The notes under the pieces: model-generated
Told to the model about the DNA's origin: nothing
What the model saw: the letters and a program-made list of their open reading frames with translations, nothing else
Databases searched by the model: none
Shown here: in pieces, positions 12,601 through 25,200 of the stretch
Layout: each line of letters begins with the position of its first letter
How positions within the stretch are numbered: the stretch's first letter is position 1
Program-made: the position numbers and the translations under genes
Assembly: GCA_948567375.1 (NCBI GenBank)
Contig: OX419758.1
Coordinates: 27,285,001-27,349,000, forward strand
Reading direction: 5' to 3'
Length of the DNA: 64,000 bases
Origin: Lunularia cruciata
Taxonomy: Eukaryota > Streptophyta > Marchantiopsida > Lunulariales > Lunulariaceae

Positions 12601-13140
12601 AAAACATCATGGTCTTTAATAATTTCAAGTAAACTATAAAAAGATTCAACTTCCATATGCACGACGGAATGGGATCAAGACCTTTAAAGAATCAACAAGC
12701 AAAGTCAGTACTCTCATTGAAGACACTTCTATCATGCAAATATTTGTCCAAATGTACAATATGTCACCACTTCATAATTAATTTTAACTCTTCCATCTCC
12801 AAAATAGTCACCACTCCATGTTTCATCCCATCTCTCTAAATCCCATTCCTTGATTCTTGCATAGTCCATTTAAGTTTCAATAAAGTTACTTTCACCTTCC
12901 CCATCCACCTCTAGAATCCACTTGCACATGCAATTTTTTATTTCTTGCACTAGCATTTGCATCTGTGTTACAAAGTGGCATCTTTAAATCTTTGAACCAA
13001 AGCCTGGGTGAAATGGAAACAGATGAGAAATGTATAGTGCAACTGACAAGTTATTCCGAAACATAGATCGCTCTCGAGGAACTCAAGGTTTACATAACTC
13101 TTTTCAATTCTGTCACATTTCATAAGATAAGAAGGATTTT
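9640..13140. other. AT-rich, probably transposon-derived, no recognisable gene
   Basis: Long stretch with a pyrimidine-rich segment (about 10625-10720), a compound (AAAT)n/(AT)n microsatellite at 11055-11106, and short frames without family signatures. Minus-strand fragments around 11700-12500 look like a decayed transposase or gag, but I cannot name the family. Confidence 0.5.
11055..11106. repeat. (AAAC/AAAT)n-(AT)n microsatellite
   Basis: Tandem AAAC and AAAT units running into (AT)n. Confidence 0.9.
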
Positions 13141-15214
13141 CTGTAATGACTCCCGTACTTCTTATTCGAATTCAAATTAGAAGTATCATTATAACCTTCA
13201 TTAATAGTTAAGAGTTACATAAAACTTACGCATATAATTGTACAACATCCGCGGGAAATATTCCGGCCACTGGCGAGTCCCCGTCAAAAGCTAGTGTGCC
13301 CCTTGCTACCCACAAGGAAGTGAGGAATTTTATGGGTACCATTAAAACTTTGACGAAATCCTTACGGGTAGTGGAAAAGCGCTATTTATACAGCGCACTT
13401 TTCTAAGGAATTACTGTAGTTAGATCATAAGATCATGACAATATCCTTTCTGATTTCTATATCGCATGTCGCCACGTTTACGGTTATTCCTCATGGATTG
13501 AGATCATGATGATTTCTTCAAGGACCTACCTTCTCGTCTTTGACATGCAAGGAAATCTCACTACCACGATTTCTAAACTACAACAGTCTTCGAGGCCTTC
13601 CAATGAGAATTAATATACTGCATGCAGCCCCACAGATGGACCAGCATACTCGCATGCAACGAAAGCTCACTGCCAATGTTCATAGACTAGTATTAAGGCC
13701 CTCGTTGTGAAAGATTTTGCCGCATGCAATTCAAAAGATAGACTGAGACTTTGTTCACTTTCGGATGTGAATCTTTAACTTCAAGTTCACAGCACATCAC
13801 CTGAATTCATCCATCAGCAGTTGTCGGCTTCACAACTTGGGATATGACTTCTGTCTTCTAGGCAAGGTCTAGCTAACCAAGACGAGGGGTTAAGTGTGGA
13901 GAACTGTCACTGCTAACATCTTTGAGTCTAGTTTAACCGGTCTAGCCTTCCGCATGTTACCCAGAACTTGATTTGAGTCAGACGTCCTTCGTGTCACCCG
14001 ATTTCCTGATTTCCCTTAGTCCGTCCGTGGACTCGGATTCGGGAGATCACTTTGAAAGTTCTTAGAGTATTATAGCTTCCCCATATTAGCTCCACACATA
14101 GAGAGCGTAAATCATATGTGCGTGCTTTCGAACACCACTCAAGAAGCACTCGCATGCGCCCTTGCTACTCGAACATCTGGAGTCCACCAACTGCCGAAGC
14201 CCCTCCCGGTCTAGCGAACAGATACCTCTCAATCATTCGTTAACGGCGTAGTACATTACGTACGTTGCAAAACATGGACAACTGTTGGACATGCTATTCA
14301 TGAGGTGACAAGTTGGACGCCTTCACCTGCATGCGAGCTCTATTGGTCGAGTAACATCTTTCTCTCTCGATGCTTAGACGGAAATAGCAAGAAACCGACT
14401 TGACTTCTGGTTGCTGCAATAGAACAACAAATCTTTCTTATCCCGTCAGCTCCGCTATAGATCCGACTATGCAAAATAGAGTCAGCGGTTGAGACCTTCT
14501 TTCTAAGGTATTGAGCCAGACAAAACCAGGATTCTCCTACAAGCAATCTCCAAGAAGTCCTACATCAGAGTTTTCGCCTCTCGAACATTCCTCCACAGAA
14601 ACCACGCGTTCTATTCACCAGCTTGACCACAGCTGTCAAATTTGGACTTCTCCACAGCTGCCGGGACTGAATTGAACCACGATAGTAAAGGTTTCATAAC
14701 GTTTCATAACTACACTGTATTGTCAGTAGTAGTGTATCTCCCGATGAGGGAGACGTGCAAAGTTGTCAGAACCAGTTCAGCTCAAGGAATGTCCCATATC
14801 TAAGATGATCTCTTCAAAAAGTACCTCTCCGGTCACAATCTAGAAACTTTGCAGATCCATAGAATAGAAGTACGTCATTACATATGTCGTCAAAACTTCT
14901 TAGTGCATCTTTCAGCCTTACTTCGGCGTTTTCAAACTTCCACGATCTGTTTGGGGTCTCGAGGACTACCAATTCAAAGCCGTTCTTCAAAATTGTGGCT
15001 TCTAGGCGTCCTGAATTAAACATAGACAATAGTAGCATGAGAGATCTGCCGGGAAAAGGCCCCACGAGATTCTATAGTCATGGATATCGAATCTCAGAAA
15101 CCATGTCCAATGTCCCTGTGACGAACCGGAACGCCTACTGGATACGTGGCATTTTGGAGCACATGCATATCCGCAAAGTATTGATAACTCATGAAACCGA
15201 TCTGATAAGACGAA
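13141..15214. other. mixed-composition region, coding-like minus frames only
   Basis: GC is higher than in the flanks. Minus-strand frames at 14340-14546 (starting MLVGESWFCLAQYLRKKVS) and 14814-15020 (containing ILKNGFELVVLETPNRSWKF) look protein-like but match no family I recognise. A TGTAATGACTCCCGTAC start at 13142 and a TATA-like GCTATTTATACAGC near 13381 suggest an LTR, but I found no partner copy. Confidence 0.35.
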
Positions 15215-15296
15215 CACAAGAAGGATAGGAAGACCCCCATCAAGCCGTACATGGAGAGACAAAAGAGGTAGAATAGGGCTAGGCCCCAAATATTGA
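15215..15296 (-). mobile_element. 5'-truncated non-LTR retrotransposon 3' tail (minus orientation)
   Basis: Reverse complement of the tail of the 30-33.7 kb element: the GGGCCTAGCCC-like block, TTTTGTCTCTCC, GTACGGCTTGATGG and GTCTTCCTATCC in the right order. Only the last about 80 bases are present. The terminal hairpin keeps most pairs, with one mismatch. Confidence 0.75.
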
Positions 15297-17140
15297 AACC
15301 CAAGTATGTGAATTTAAATATTCCCTCTAACTATGTTTGACTGAACTTTCCATTGCATGTAGACGTAGCCGATAACAAAAGACGTTACTTTAGCACAAAT
15401 GGAATGCATCTCGTATATTCTCTCGATTTCTACAGTCGTGATCTGTTTCTCGGTGATCCTCCTGTGTGTAATCAGCTCATTTGTGGGTCCCTTCAACTTC
15501 ACGTGGTTTTCAGTGTGAAACGCCTGCTCGGTGCTCCATAGCCAACAATGTACATGATAAGTGCTCTGTAGAATCATCACTGTAGCGCCGCTCAGAAGTT
15601 GATAAGGCTCTCAAAGGATAGGTAAGACGTGGCCTCTCCTTGATTTGCACTACTCCCGTATAGTCATCAAGAGCCGTTCGGCTTTGAAACAATCAATCAG
15701 GACGCTCCACAATGCGATCTAGAACGAGATATATCATTTATAGAAATTTTTTAATAATATATAAATATGGAAACATAAAAAATAATTTGGCTTAACGTTT
15801 TCATTGAGTGTCAAGTCTATGGTGTTATTGCAAGATGGTACGATAATTCGAATCTATGAATCTGTGGTTGTTTATTTTTCTGTTAATGACTCATTTTTTC
15901 CTTTTATTTTGGGTTCATATTTCATTGAGATTTATTCTCACTAACATCTACATCGAATGATCATTAGCTGACCATCTACGGTACTCCCCTGTCTGTTCCA
16001 CAATGAAACAATGAAGATGTGATTCTCGAAATCCTATATTAACCATTTGGTCTTTCTTCAAGGCGTGAATACACGCTTTTAGTTTAAATAAATTTTATTA
16101 AATCTATAGAGGTGAGTTGACAATCATGCTAATGAGAGAATTTGGAAATGAGTCATCTACTTTGGTCGTTAGTTTTGAACTTACTTATAAATCGTGTCTA
16201 TACTATTCTAGTTAAAAGTAAATAGTTCGTGACAGTACCGTATATAAAAAGCTACCAAATTGAACTAAGTTTCTAAATATGAATATGAATATAAATATAA
16301 ATACATAAATGAATAATAAGATTTATAAAAGGCCCACTGCGAGTTACCCTGTTTAAATTTTCAGGGTGTAGGGATCTCTCATAGCTCATCATTGTAATAT
16401 TTAAGTATTGTATAAGAGTTATACTGAAAGGTTTTGCTATAAACCTTATGTAAATAGTGATTATCTCACATGTTATCCGAAAGACTATATCCCCATAGAA
16501 CTTTTTTGTAATTTTACTTGTTATTAATTATTAAATTTACTTGAATAATATAGTAAATAATCACATAAATAATAAAAATGAATAGACAGTTTTTCATTGT
16601 ACTCTTTTAGTAAATTTACCCATAAAAGTATACTTCAAAATTTTAGATTCTATTCTAAACTTCTAACAAAATTCCTAAAATTTTATCAACAAATACAAAA
16701 ACCATGTTAATCCAACTACAAAATTACCTAGTATCTTCCGTTTCCATGCCTCTTGTGAAAAAGAAAAAGCAATCGCAAGTAATAAAACGATATGCAAAAT
16801 TGAATGTTCATGGCGTATGGGACATGCTTCTCGGCATCGTTCCAGGTTTTCGGGATATCGGATGTCCCCGAGGGATCGAATCAAAGAATAATCACGAATG
16901 CACCTCGTTTTTCAACATTTGAAGGTAATTTTGACTTCCAATACAACATAATGGTTACAACAACTGTTTCAAAAATAGTTACGATCGCTACAGTACGGTA
17001 CTATGTTTAAATACTTTGCCGTTAAATATGAAACTATACAATTAAATCTAACACTAAATCTCGTAGATAAATGATTTAAAGCCAAATTTCCTCTTTGGCG
17101 TAGATGAGATAAAGTCTCTTAGGTAGTAGAAGACGTTTAA
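15297..17140. other. AT-rich intergenic sequence, nothing recognised
   Basis: Short frames with no family features and no structured repeat seen apart from homopolymer-rich tracts. Confidence 0.6.
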
Positions 17141-17149
17141 AGATATTTC

Positions 17150-18480
17150 CTAATTTTGAACTAGCAATTTTCTCTACCACGATTAGGTTCTGCCTAGGTT
17201 TGGTCCACCCATATGCATTTTTGTTACTCATTTGTGAATGTGGTTCTACACTAGATGCAACATCGATCCATATGACATGGTATCTTTGTGGAGGACAAAA
17301 GATAGCTACCCATGATACCATCAAAGATATAGTGTTTGTTATGTGTAATCTTTTGAGGACAGAAACCTCAAGAGAAGAAACACAAATTTTCACACTTCAA
17401 TATTCCAATACACCAAAGGAGCACTTCATCTTTATTATATAGCAAAGCGTATTCACTCTTTGTCTTTCCTTAATTGTGCGAGTATTATTGGGCGGGGCTC
17501 GGGCAGAGGTCTATATATTTTTTTAAACATAAATCATCCGTGTAGGCTTCCAAAATTGGCTCCAAAGTTTTCAAACTAATTTTTGCTCCTACACTATTAG
17601 TAAAAGTACTCTTTGGGTGATATCTCTATCTCAATCCATTATCTATAATATTCTTCAAGATGTTATTGAGCCAATTTTCACATATGGATAATATGTCTAG
17701 TTATTGGTATTACATTTCTAGGCTATTTTTGATGACATCTATATCTGATCTATTTAGCACATTGTATTTAAAATCCTTCCAAATGTTACCAAATCAATTT
17801 TCATATAAAGATAGTATATCTCACTATTGGTATTACACTATGACACAAGAGAATGGATATGTTGCTTCGAGTGAGGGTTCATATTCTTTGCAATCAACAT
17901 GTGTCAAAGCAAACTTATACTTGGTATGAGATGATAAGGTTACTGTGGCTGATGTTGTGGTTACAAACCTTACTTGTGATGCAGTTTTGGATGGAGTGAT
18001 TACTAATCCTCCTTGATGGGCGGCGAACGGTCTCCAAGTATAGGGGTATGCCATGAGGTCACCTCTTTGTTCCTCTAGCCTTGGAGTTATTTGGAGCAAT
18101 GGACATGAGGTTCGACACATTTGTCAAGGAGTGCATGAGAACTTATCATATTAGACGCCAGGGTACCACTCTCACTCTCATACTTTGTAGCATACTTTAG
18201 ACAAAGTATGCATACGTGTCCATTGCTCTACAAAGAGCATAGGCTAGTGCAATCCATAGGAGAACAATCAATCTTGGTGATGCTTCTTAGGATGTTCCAA
18301 TAATTTGTAGACCTTAAAACTTGCATAGCTAGGATATCTTAGGTGTGGTAAGGAAAATTTCTCATATCTAAACGGTTGTGCCTAACCCCATTCTACCTCT
18401 TTTGTCTCTCCCTTGTTATGCTTCATGGAGTCTTCCCATCTTTCCCCATTGGGTTCTATGTGGTCTGCTTTTTCTATGTT
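17150..18480 (+). mobile_element. 5'-truncated non-LTR retrotransposon copy, interrupted
   Basis: Aligns in order with 32915-33735 of the full-length element. It has the GGTTTGGTCCACCCAT block, the Cys/His knuckle region (TGTGAATGTGG...), the CACCCATGATACCATCAAAG region, the C-terminal endonuclease-like region and the 3' tail (TTTTGTCTCTCCCTTGT, TCTTCCCATC). It is heavily mutated with many stops. The alignment is broken by a 494-base insertion at 17344-17837 and resumes at ACACAAGAGAATGG. Confidence 0.8.
17344..17837. mobile_element. solo-LTR-like insertion in the 17.15-18.48 kb non-LTR copy
   Basis: The insertion is absent from the full-length element at the homologous site. It begins TGTAAT and ends ATTACA, a perfect short inverted terminus typical of LTRs, and is flanked by TTATG (17339-17343) and CTATG (17838-17842), a 5-bp target duplication with one change. 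It contains an internal duplication about 124 bases apart (blocks ending TATTGGTATTACA). No coding content. Solo LTR is the simplest reading; a small LARD/TRIM-like element cannot be excluded. Confidence 0.6.
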
Positions 18481-19620
18481 TCAGCTTTAGTTATAGCTAT
18501 TAAAAGCTCCTAGTTATAGTTGTTATATATATCAAGATCCAAAACATGTAATCTGAACTATTAAAAATATTCATAAAATATTATAGAAAATTTCGCAAAC
18601 CACACCTTCCAAAATAACTAGCAGTTGCAACCCTCTTTCCATGTAATTACACGGAACACATTAGCCATCACATGAATTGCATATCCCTCCTATCTCAGTT
18701 AATTCTTACGCTTATAGAAAGCTTACGGGTGTTACGTAGCACGTTAAATGCAGAGATCAGGTTTGGACCACGTATCTCTCCGCGTCCCTATCACTTCTTG
18801 AAGGACAGCGATTTGAAAGGCAAGGCGAACAAGTGTCTTGATAGGTGAGGGTCATGCAGTACGTGTCGGAACTGAAGGCGGAACTGGATCACGAAATCGA
18901 GGCGCAGCCGCTTTCGGCTACCTCGATCATAACTGATTCGATAGCATAGCACACACGGAGCTTCTTCACGAAGATATCGAGTTCACCCAATTCAATCAGT
19001 GATTTAGGACTTAGGAAGTTCGAGACAGACGTGCGCCTTGGATTGTATATTCATCTCGGTTCGATAATTTGTTTAGTCTTCAAGTTTCGGTGATTGATTG
19101 TAGTAGGTACATCATTGATCGATACCGGCTACTCGTCCTTTCCACAGTAGTTTCGTGTTAAGTTTTTCTTTTCATTGCCATGTCTTGTGATTGGATTGAT
19201 ATTGTGACTTGTTCCTTGTTGCTACAAGTGGTGTTACCTCTCTGGGGTTGAAGTTTTTTAGCTCATCCTTTTTCGCGGCCGTATCTTTACACACGATGCT
19301 ATCCTTCTCAATGATTGAAGTAGTTTTGTCATAGTATATCAGTCTCTTCCATCAGAGTCTTCAGAGTTTCTCTTCCAGCAGTTAGTGATGAAGTGGTGGT
19401 GTATGCATCTTCATTTCTCCTTGCCTTCAATCAATCACGGCTGCAAGCGTCCAAAGTGAATGGGGGACTGTTTCGTCCTGTCCTCAACTAATACTTCCAT
19501 CGTCTTCAATTGATTGGATTAACGTGAGATTTTGGGAGTTCTACATCTAATCACGCTAGCTTCCTCTCTTCGATAGAGATAGTTCCTTTTTCGTCTCCAC
19601 GTATCTTCACTTGACCGTGT
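18481..19620. other. no gene recognised
   Basis: AT-rich to 18700, then GC-richer sequence with scattered GATTGAAG and CAATCACG motifs that foreshadow the repeat array downstream. Confidence 0.5.
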
Positions 19621-19628
19621 CGTTCGAG

Positions 19629-19850
19629 TCTTCACGCGGCCATAGTGTCAGTGATTTCATGAGTTTCTTCGTAGTAGTTGAATGTCATCTTCAATCACGT
19701 CCAGCCATGTTCTGGATGATTGAAGGAGTTTCCTGCACTATTTCTTCATAGTTTCAATCACGGCTTCCATCGCCTGTGATTGAAGTAGTTTATAATTCTT
19801 CTCAGGGTTTTCAATCTTGTCTGCTGCAGGTGATGTGTTTTGGGGTCGAA
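19629..19850. repeat. degenerate about 55-bp tandem repeat with internal inverted repeats
   Basis: TCTTCA-initiated units start at about 19629, 19688, 19743 and 19798 (spacing 59, 55, 55). Units carry CTTCAATCACG followed by a complementary GTGATTGAAG or ATGATTGAAG, so several can fold into hairpins. The clearest pairs CTTCAATCACGTCCAG with CTGGATGATTGAAG (19689-19725). Confidence 0.55.
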
Positions 19851-20004
19851 CCAATGTTCCTCTGCTTCTGTCGTTTGAAGTACGCACGCTGTTGTAGGTT
19901 ATGGAAATAGCGGGGCTATAGCTAGGAGTCTTGCTCACGCGGTGAGTTGGCCCTCATTCACATAGGTATTAACCAGCTCACCCTGACTACTATACATTTA
20001 TTAC

Positions 20005-20290
20005 GAAGGTGCAGGTCTGGTTCAAAGCAACGATTTCTCGCGTTGTGACTAGGAGGTTGCAGGTTTCTTTCATAGCGGTGCTTCATCATTCAGTTAACAG
20101 GGGTGAGCAGGTCTCTACCGCAGTAACCGTTTTTTGATCTGGAAAGCAGGTGCAGGTCTTCTAGCAGCACTGATTCATCGATTGCGGAATAGAGAAGTGC
20201 AGGTCTCCACCATAAACAACTATTCTTAGATTAGGGAATGGGAGGACGCAGGTCCCTTTCACGATGTCCTATGCACAGACGTTGCCTTTT
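20005..20290. repeat. degenerate 48-bp tandem repeat, six units
   Basis: The core GCAGGT(C/T)(T/C) occurs at 20011, 20059, 20107, 20152, 20199 and 20248, spacing 48, 48, 45, 47, 49. The sequence between cores is only loosely conserved (about a CACCATAGCAAC...GATT...GGGA pattern). No long frame runs through it, so it is probably noncoding. Confidence 0.65.
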
Positions 20291-22204
20291 CGAGAGTTAA
20301 ACAACTGTACAATCCTTCGTGTCCTTTGTTGGTTCCAGAAGGATAAATTTTCCTTAGTGGTAAAATGTCCTGAAACTGGTCTTTGAATTCAAATTCGCCG
20401 GAGTTCGAATATACGAGGACCCCGTCCGAAAGTGTACACGGATGTTTGATCGACTGATCTCTGGCTACAGGCCTGCGACGGAAGTCGATGGAGGTCCAAG
20501 TGAGCGAATAACTCTACCTGAATACAGAAGTAGCACTACAGACTATCCAGTGTGTGAGTTCTCCTCAGCGCCCTCGCTGGTAAGATATGAAAAGCTTGCC
20601 CATACTACGCTTGCTATGGAAGCGGGAATAGCCGTCTGTTCTTACATGCATATGAATCCTCGTCAACCTTCCAGAAATCCAAAGAACGATGACTGCATCC
20701 ACTTGTGCAAAGATATTTCTAACAATAACTTTCCAAAAAGAGTCGAACAATTCCCATGTAAGGAATGTCATGATATAGGAGATGATCTAACATAGATATA
20801 TGGGCAAATTCTTGTAAAGAAAGAATCAGATATTAGTATACCGTCTAGATGTTCTTTTCTATTTGCCAGTCCTTAGTACAAGACCTCATCTCGTCGTAGG
20901 CAGAACTTGAAACGATGCTTTGTTTCAGCTACTAAACTTGCAGGCTTTGTGATTTTCTCGGCGGCATATCTGATATTTGGAGCAAATGCAGATCTTCCGC
21001 TCACACAGTCGAGAAGTCATTGATAGGGATTTGTGCATCTCTCTGCGATCTACTGCTACGATGGTGGATCACCGTAATGGGAATTTGAATATGGGGAATA
21101 AGGACTTTACTGCTGACCCCACATGTCCAAGCAGGCGCTATTTGCTTCATAAATAGTAAGTTGCGAATCTATGTACATGCGCAGCTATAAGCGGGCTTAC
21201 CAGAGGTGGGTACCGGGCTGGGCTTCCGGCATTTGTGCTCAGTAGCAGACTTCTTCTTCAGGAATTCGGACCTGGCGTTACGCTAAAGAATCAATTTTTG
21301 ACCCTTGATGAGAGATGGCTGATTAGCCGAGTTTTTGCGAAATGCCATCTCGCTCAAAACAGCTCTCTTGTCTGAAATGCCTTGAATCTGGTGGAATCTG
21401 TAAACTGAATTCCAAGTCCTCGAGATTTGAATGCTTGTTGAGCTGGCCCTTACAGCGAGGTTGGTTAGGGCTCTAAAACATGTTAAACAAAACGCACTTT
21501 GAAATTGTCAAAGTCCCTGGACTGCTTGAACTCCTTCTCTGGACGCTGTCCTGGTTCTGCCAACTTAAACATATGAAGTTCTCTCAATTGAAGGGCCTGA
21601 GGGTTTTAGAATATTGTAGGCTTTCACACCAGAAGGTGCAATCTTTACTTTCGAAACCTTCAGGTAGTGTGGGTGCACCATAACGCTATGGTTTGTAGTT
21701 GAGTTTGATTCAGATGAGCCGGTGAGGGTTTGTGACTCTTCACACAAATACTGTGTAACCTCGCTTGTTCGATGATCCTTTCAGGGCTGCCCTATGGACT
21801 GGATCGTACGCATTCTCGTGAGAGTCAAGATGTAGAGATGTTTCCACAGCATTTCAAATTACAGTCTTATTTTCTGACATCATTTGATATATTTGGAAGC
21901 TATTTCCTTGCACAAGCCGAAAGAGAATGTACGTTATCTGTTATTTAACAATTTCTGGTCCATTAGTTTAGGCTCTTTAGAGGAGTCTGCAGGATCACGA
22001 CTGCTGAATCTACTGGCACCCCAGCACACTTACGGTATGCCGAACCAAATTAGTAAGATTTGAGTCTGTAACCTCTGACAAGCGCATTATAATCTGAACA
22101 GGTTTTTACACCTCGAAGGGTTCAATGAAGGCCACTCCAATTTGCACCACTAGAAAGTTTAGAGAAATGAGCCTGGAAAGTACTCAAGCAGATCTGTGTG
22201 TGTT
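20291..22204. other. intergenic, one unrecognised 117-codon frame
   Basis: A plus-strand frame 20442-20795 starts with an ATG and ends in TAG. It contains a CKECHD motif near its end and no recognisable domain; it could be a lineage-specific small gene or chance. The rest holds the upstream region of the C78 peptidase gene and nothing else I can support. Confidence 0.4.
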
Positions 22205-22219
22205 ATGAGTGCAGACTGA
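22205..22219 (+). promoter_or_regulatory. 4-codon upstream ORF before the C78 peptidase start
   Basis: ATG-AGT-GCA-GAC-TGA ends 4 bases before the chosen start ATG. If the transcript begins upstream it would be a minimal uORF that could damp initiation. The transcription start is unknown. Confidence 0.35.
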
Positions 22220-22223
22220 AAGC

Positions 22224-25200
22224 ATGGCCGGTGCAAAATCTGGTAAAGATACAACTGTAAGGAAGAAAGCTGCGGGCGATAAGATCCAGGCAACTCATAT
22301 GGAGATTACCACTGGCACTAAGGAATTATTGAATGACGAGAAGGCAATCGAACAAGCAACGAAGGTTCTTATCACTTCACAGATGAGGGCTCCATATTAC
22401 AAGGTTGCCGAAGGTTTCGAGGAACTTCTCAAACGTTGCGTACTTAGTGACTTGCGGTTTTCCAGTTCAAGCGCTATTAGTGGTCACGTCGACCATTTCG
22501 AAAGCGTCCACGAAGACTCTGGTTGGGGATGCGGATGGCGGAACATTCAAATTCTGTGTTCCTATCTCGTAGCTGAAGACTCAGAGGCGCGGGACGCTTT
22601 GTTCAATGGAGTAGGATTCGTTCCGGATATTCCTGCTCTCCAGCGGTGGTTGGAAATAGCTTGGATGAAAGGCTTCGATCTATCTGGGGCAGAATATTTT
22701 AACTGGGAGATATACGGGACTAAGAAGTGGATCGGCACCACGGAATGTGCAGCACTGCTAAGGTCGTTCGGTGTTCGGGCCATGATTGTCAGTTTCACAG
22801 CAATTGGAGGAGATCAATCAGAAAGCTCAGTAGATGGCTTATCAGGAGCTGGGGGTGGAGAGGGAAAATCGAAGGAGCGGACAATCGGTAAGAAAAAGTC
22901 GAAGCAGGAGTCCAAATTGGACGAGGCAAGTAATTCCGTGGAGGAGGCTAACGCAATTGAAGGGATAAGTAACAAGAGTCCAAATATAGAGTGCAGTGAA
23001 TGTGGTGAGAACTCATCTCGAGGGGGAACTCAAACAAGGAGTATATTTCAGAAAGCCTACCAGGTGTGCATAGATTGCGTGAAGAAGCTGACCCTGTCCT
23101 CCAAACTGGGATCTGGACAAGATGCAGATCAGAATAGTACAGATGCGCCAGAAGAAACTCAGGCTGGGGAAAATGCATCTAAGTGTGAGGATGTGCAGAG
23201 AGAAGATAATGAAGAATGTGGCAACGCACATTGGGGAATTCAGTGCAGCAACTGCGGAGATAATCCAATTCGAGGAGCGAGGTACAATAGCATGCGGGAT
23301 AGAAACACGAATCTGTGTAGTAAATGCATGAAAGCTACCATAAGTGAGCATGATCATGAGTATGGGGTAGCGGAGGATTACATTCTGGTTCGGAAACTTC
23401 CCGCAAGCCGTCTATCACCGGCAGGTGAAGAAGGAGAAGTCAGCAGACAGAAAAGTGGTACCGAGACAGACAGCAAAGGGGAGGATAGATTTATACAGCA
23501 CCACCATCTTACCGAGTGGGTCTGGAGTTACTTTACAGGAGAATCGAGCTATGATCTTACACTCGACCGACATTCGAGTACGCGACATCCTGTTATTATG
23601 AGCAACCGATCGTAAGTGTTCGCAATTGTCACGGAAAACGTCAACCTGGAAACGACTTTGAACTCATGTGTAGATACTCTAGGCGTTGCTGAAAGTGTCT
23701 CTAACATTGTCTGCGTTATTCTTTTCTTTTTTGCTTCTTGTTTGTGGTTGCTTCACTATGTCGAACTCATGGGATTTCTGATGGATCCTTGTATTGATTA
23801 ACCGTTCTTGTCAGAAAAGGAAGCAATAAAGTTCGTCTCCTATGCTTTGTTGGCTCCTTTATTTCGTCTATTCGAACGGTTTGACACTGTTTTATGTGTA
23901 CAGTCAATTAAAATTTCTGCATGCAGAATTCACGGACTAACCTTCAGCTACACCTGGCATTTCATTTATCAGATTTCGCTCACTTCTATTCTTAATTTAT
24001 GCTTAAAATTGTCGTTGCTGGCCTGATCGTCACCTCCTTCCGTACTTCCATGTATTCATTTCGTAGTATCCCTGTAGATATAAATCTTTCGTTGCATGCA
24101 GACATCTCCTTTCAGCCTTCACGCTTAGTCAGAGTCCTTCTCTTCTACATACTCTTTTCTGCATATTTCACACCCTATTCCATCCATATATTCATCAGTC
24201 CTGTTCAGAATTTCGCTTGGACGGGATTATAGGAGCTATAAAAGGTACCGCCTATCTTAGTTGCATTGAGTATCGCAGAAGGATTTTGATACTGGGAAAT
24301 GGGAGCTATAGGTTCCAAACTAGTTGTTTTCAACTGATCTGTGGTGCATGCATGTGTCCGTACAGTCCCCTTTACTTCCAGCATAGGGGCCATTCCCGAA
24401 CAATTGTAGGCATTGAGCATCGGCAAATGTGTGAGATGTCAGAAGAGGTTTATCTTCTGGTGCTAGACCCTTCTCAGGTATTACTTTAACCGACGCGCAC
24501 ACGTACTGTATCAGCAACCCGAAGAGGAATTGTTACAGCATTAGTTTCTCCGGCAGAACTCGTTTCTCGACATGCTGCATGCGTTATGTCTGCCTTTACT
24601 AGTCGCTAAATTGCAGTTGCACCTAGATTGGGACAAGTTCCCAACGACAGCTTTGTGCATCATTCTTGATGGCTTCTCCTGCCAATTTGATTTCATGAAA
24701 TTACTGCATGTTGGTGTGTTCTCGAACATAGAGATCGGAGCATCTAGCCAAAACTCTGCGGGAGAAAACAGGATGGAAGAAACTGGTTGCACATAGCGCC
24801 CGTTCTTTGACACAACCGGAGTACCAGGTACAGTATATACGTACAGAGAAAGATCGGTTTGGAAATGGAATATCATGGGGTAACATACGTCTTCTCAGGA
24901 ACAATGCGTAGTTCTAGTTTCTCTACTCTTTACCCTCATCAGATTCAGAAAGTGTTTTCAGGTCAGGTCCGCTCAGGATTGTTAAGTCTCTATGACGGTT
25001 CCTATCTAGTATGCTGTAGCTTGCTGGCCTCTATGTCCTTACGGCTGCTAGATTGCGTGATTTCGCACATCCCTCGTCAATATCGGGGAACCAAACGTGA
25101 CAAGCTTGGAAGCTTCTAATGGTTAAGCTGAGGGCGGAAAACAGATTTTTGTTCATTCATTATATGAATAGTAGACGGAATATTATATTCTCTCTATCCA

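Noticed and set aside
13142-14260. TGTAATGACTCCC start with a TATA-like block, as an LTR
   Set aside because: No second copy, no matching end and no target duplication found; left as a remark only.
19629-20290. CRISPR array from regular spacing
   Set aside because: Repeats are degenerate, spacers are not distinct, and the setting is a eukaryotic nuclear genome.
23013-23357. Long minus-strand frame opposite the ZZ fingers
   Set aside because: Overlaps conserved zinc-finger coding on the plus strand and has no features of its own.
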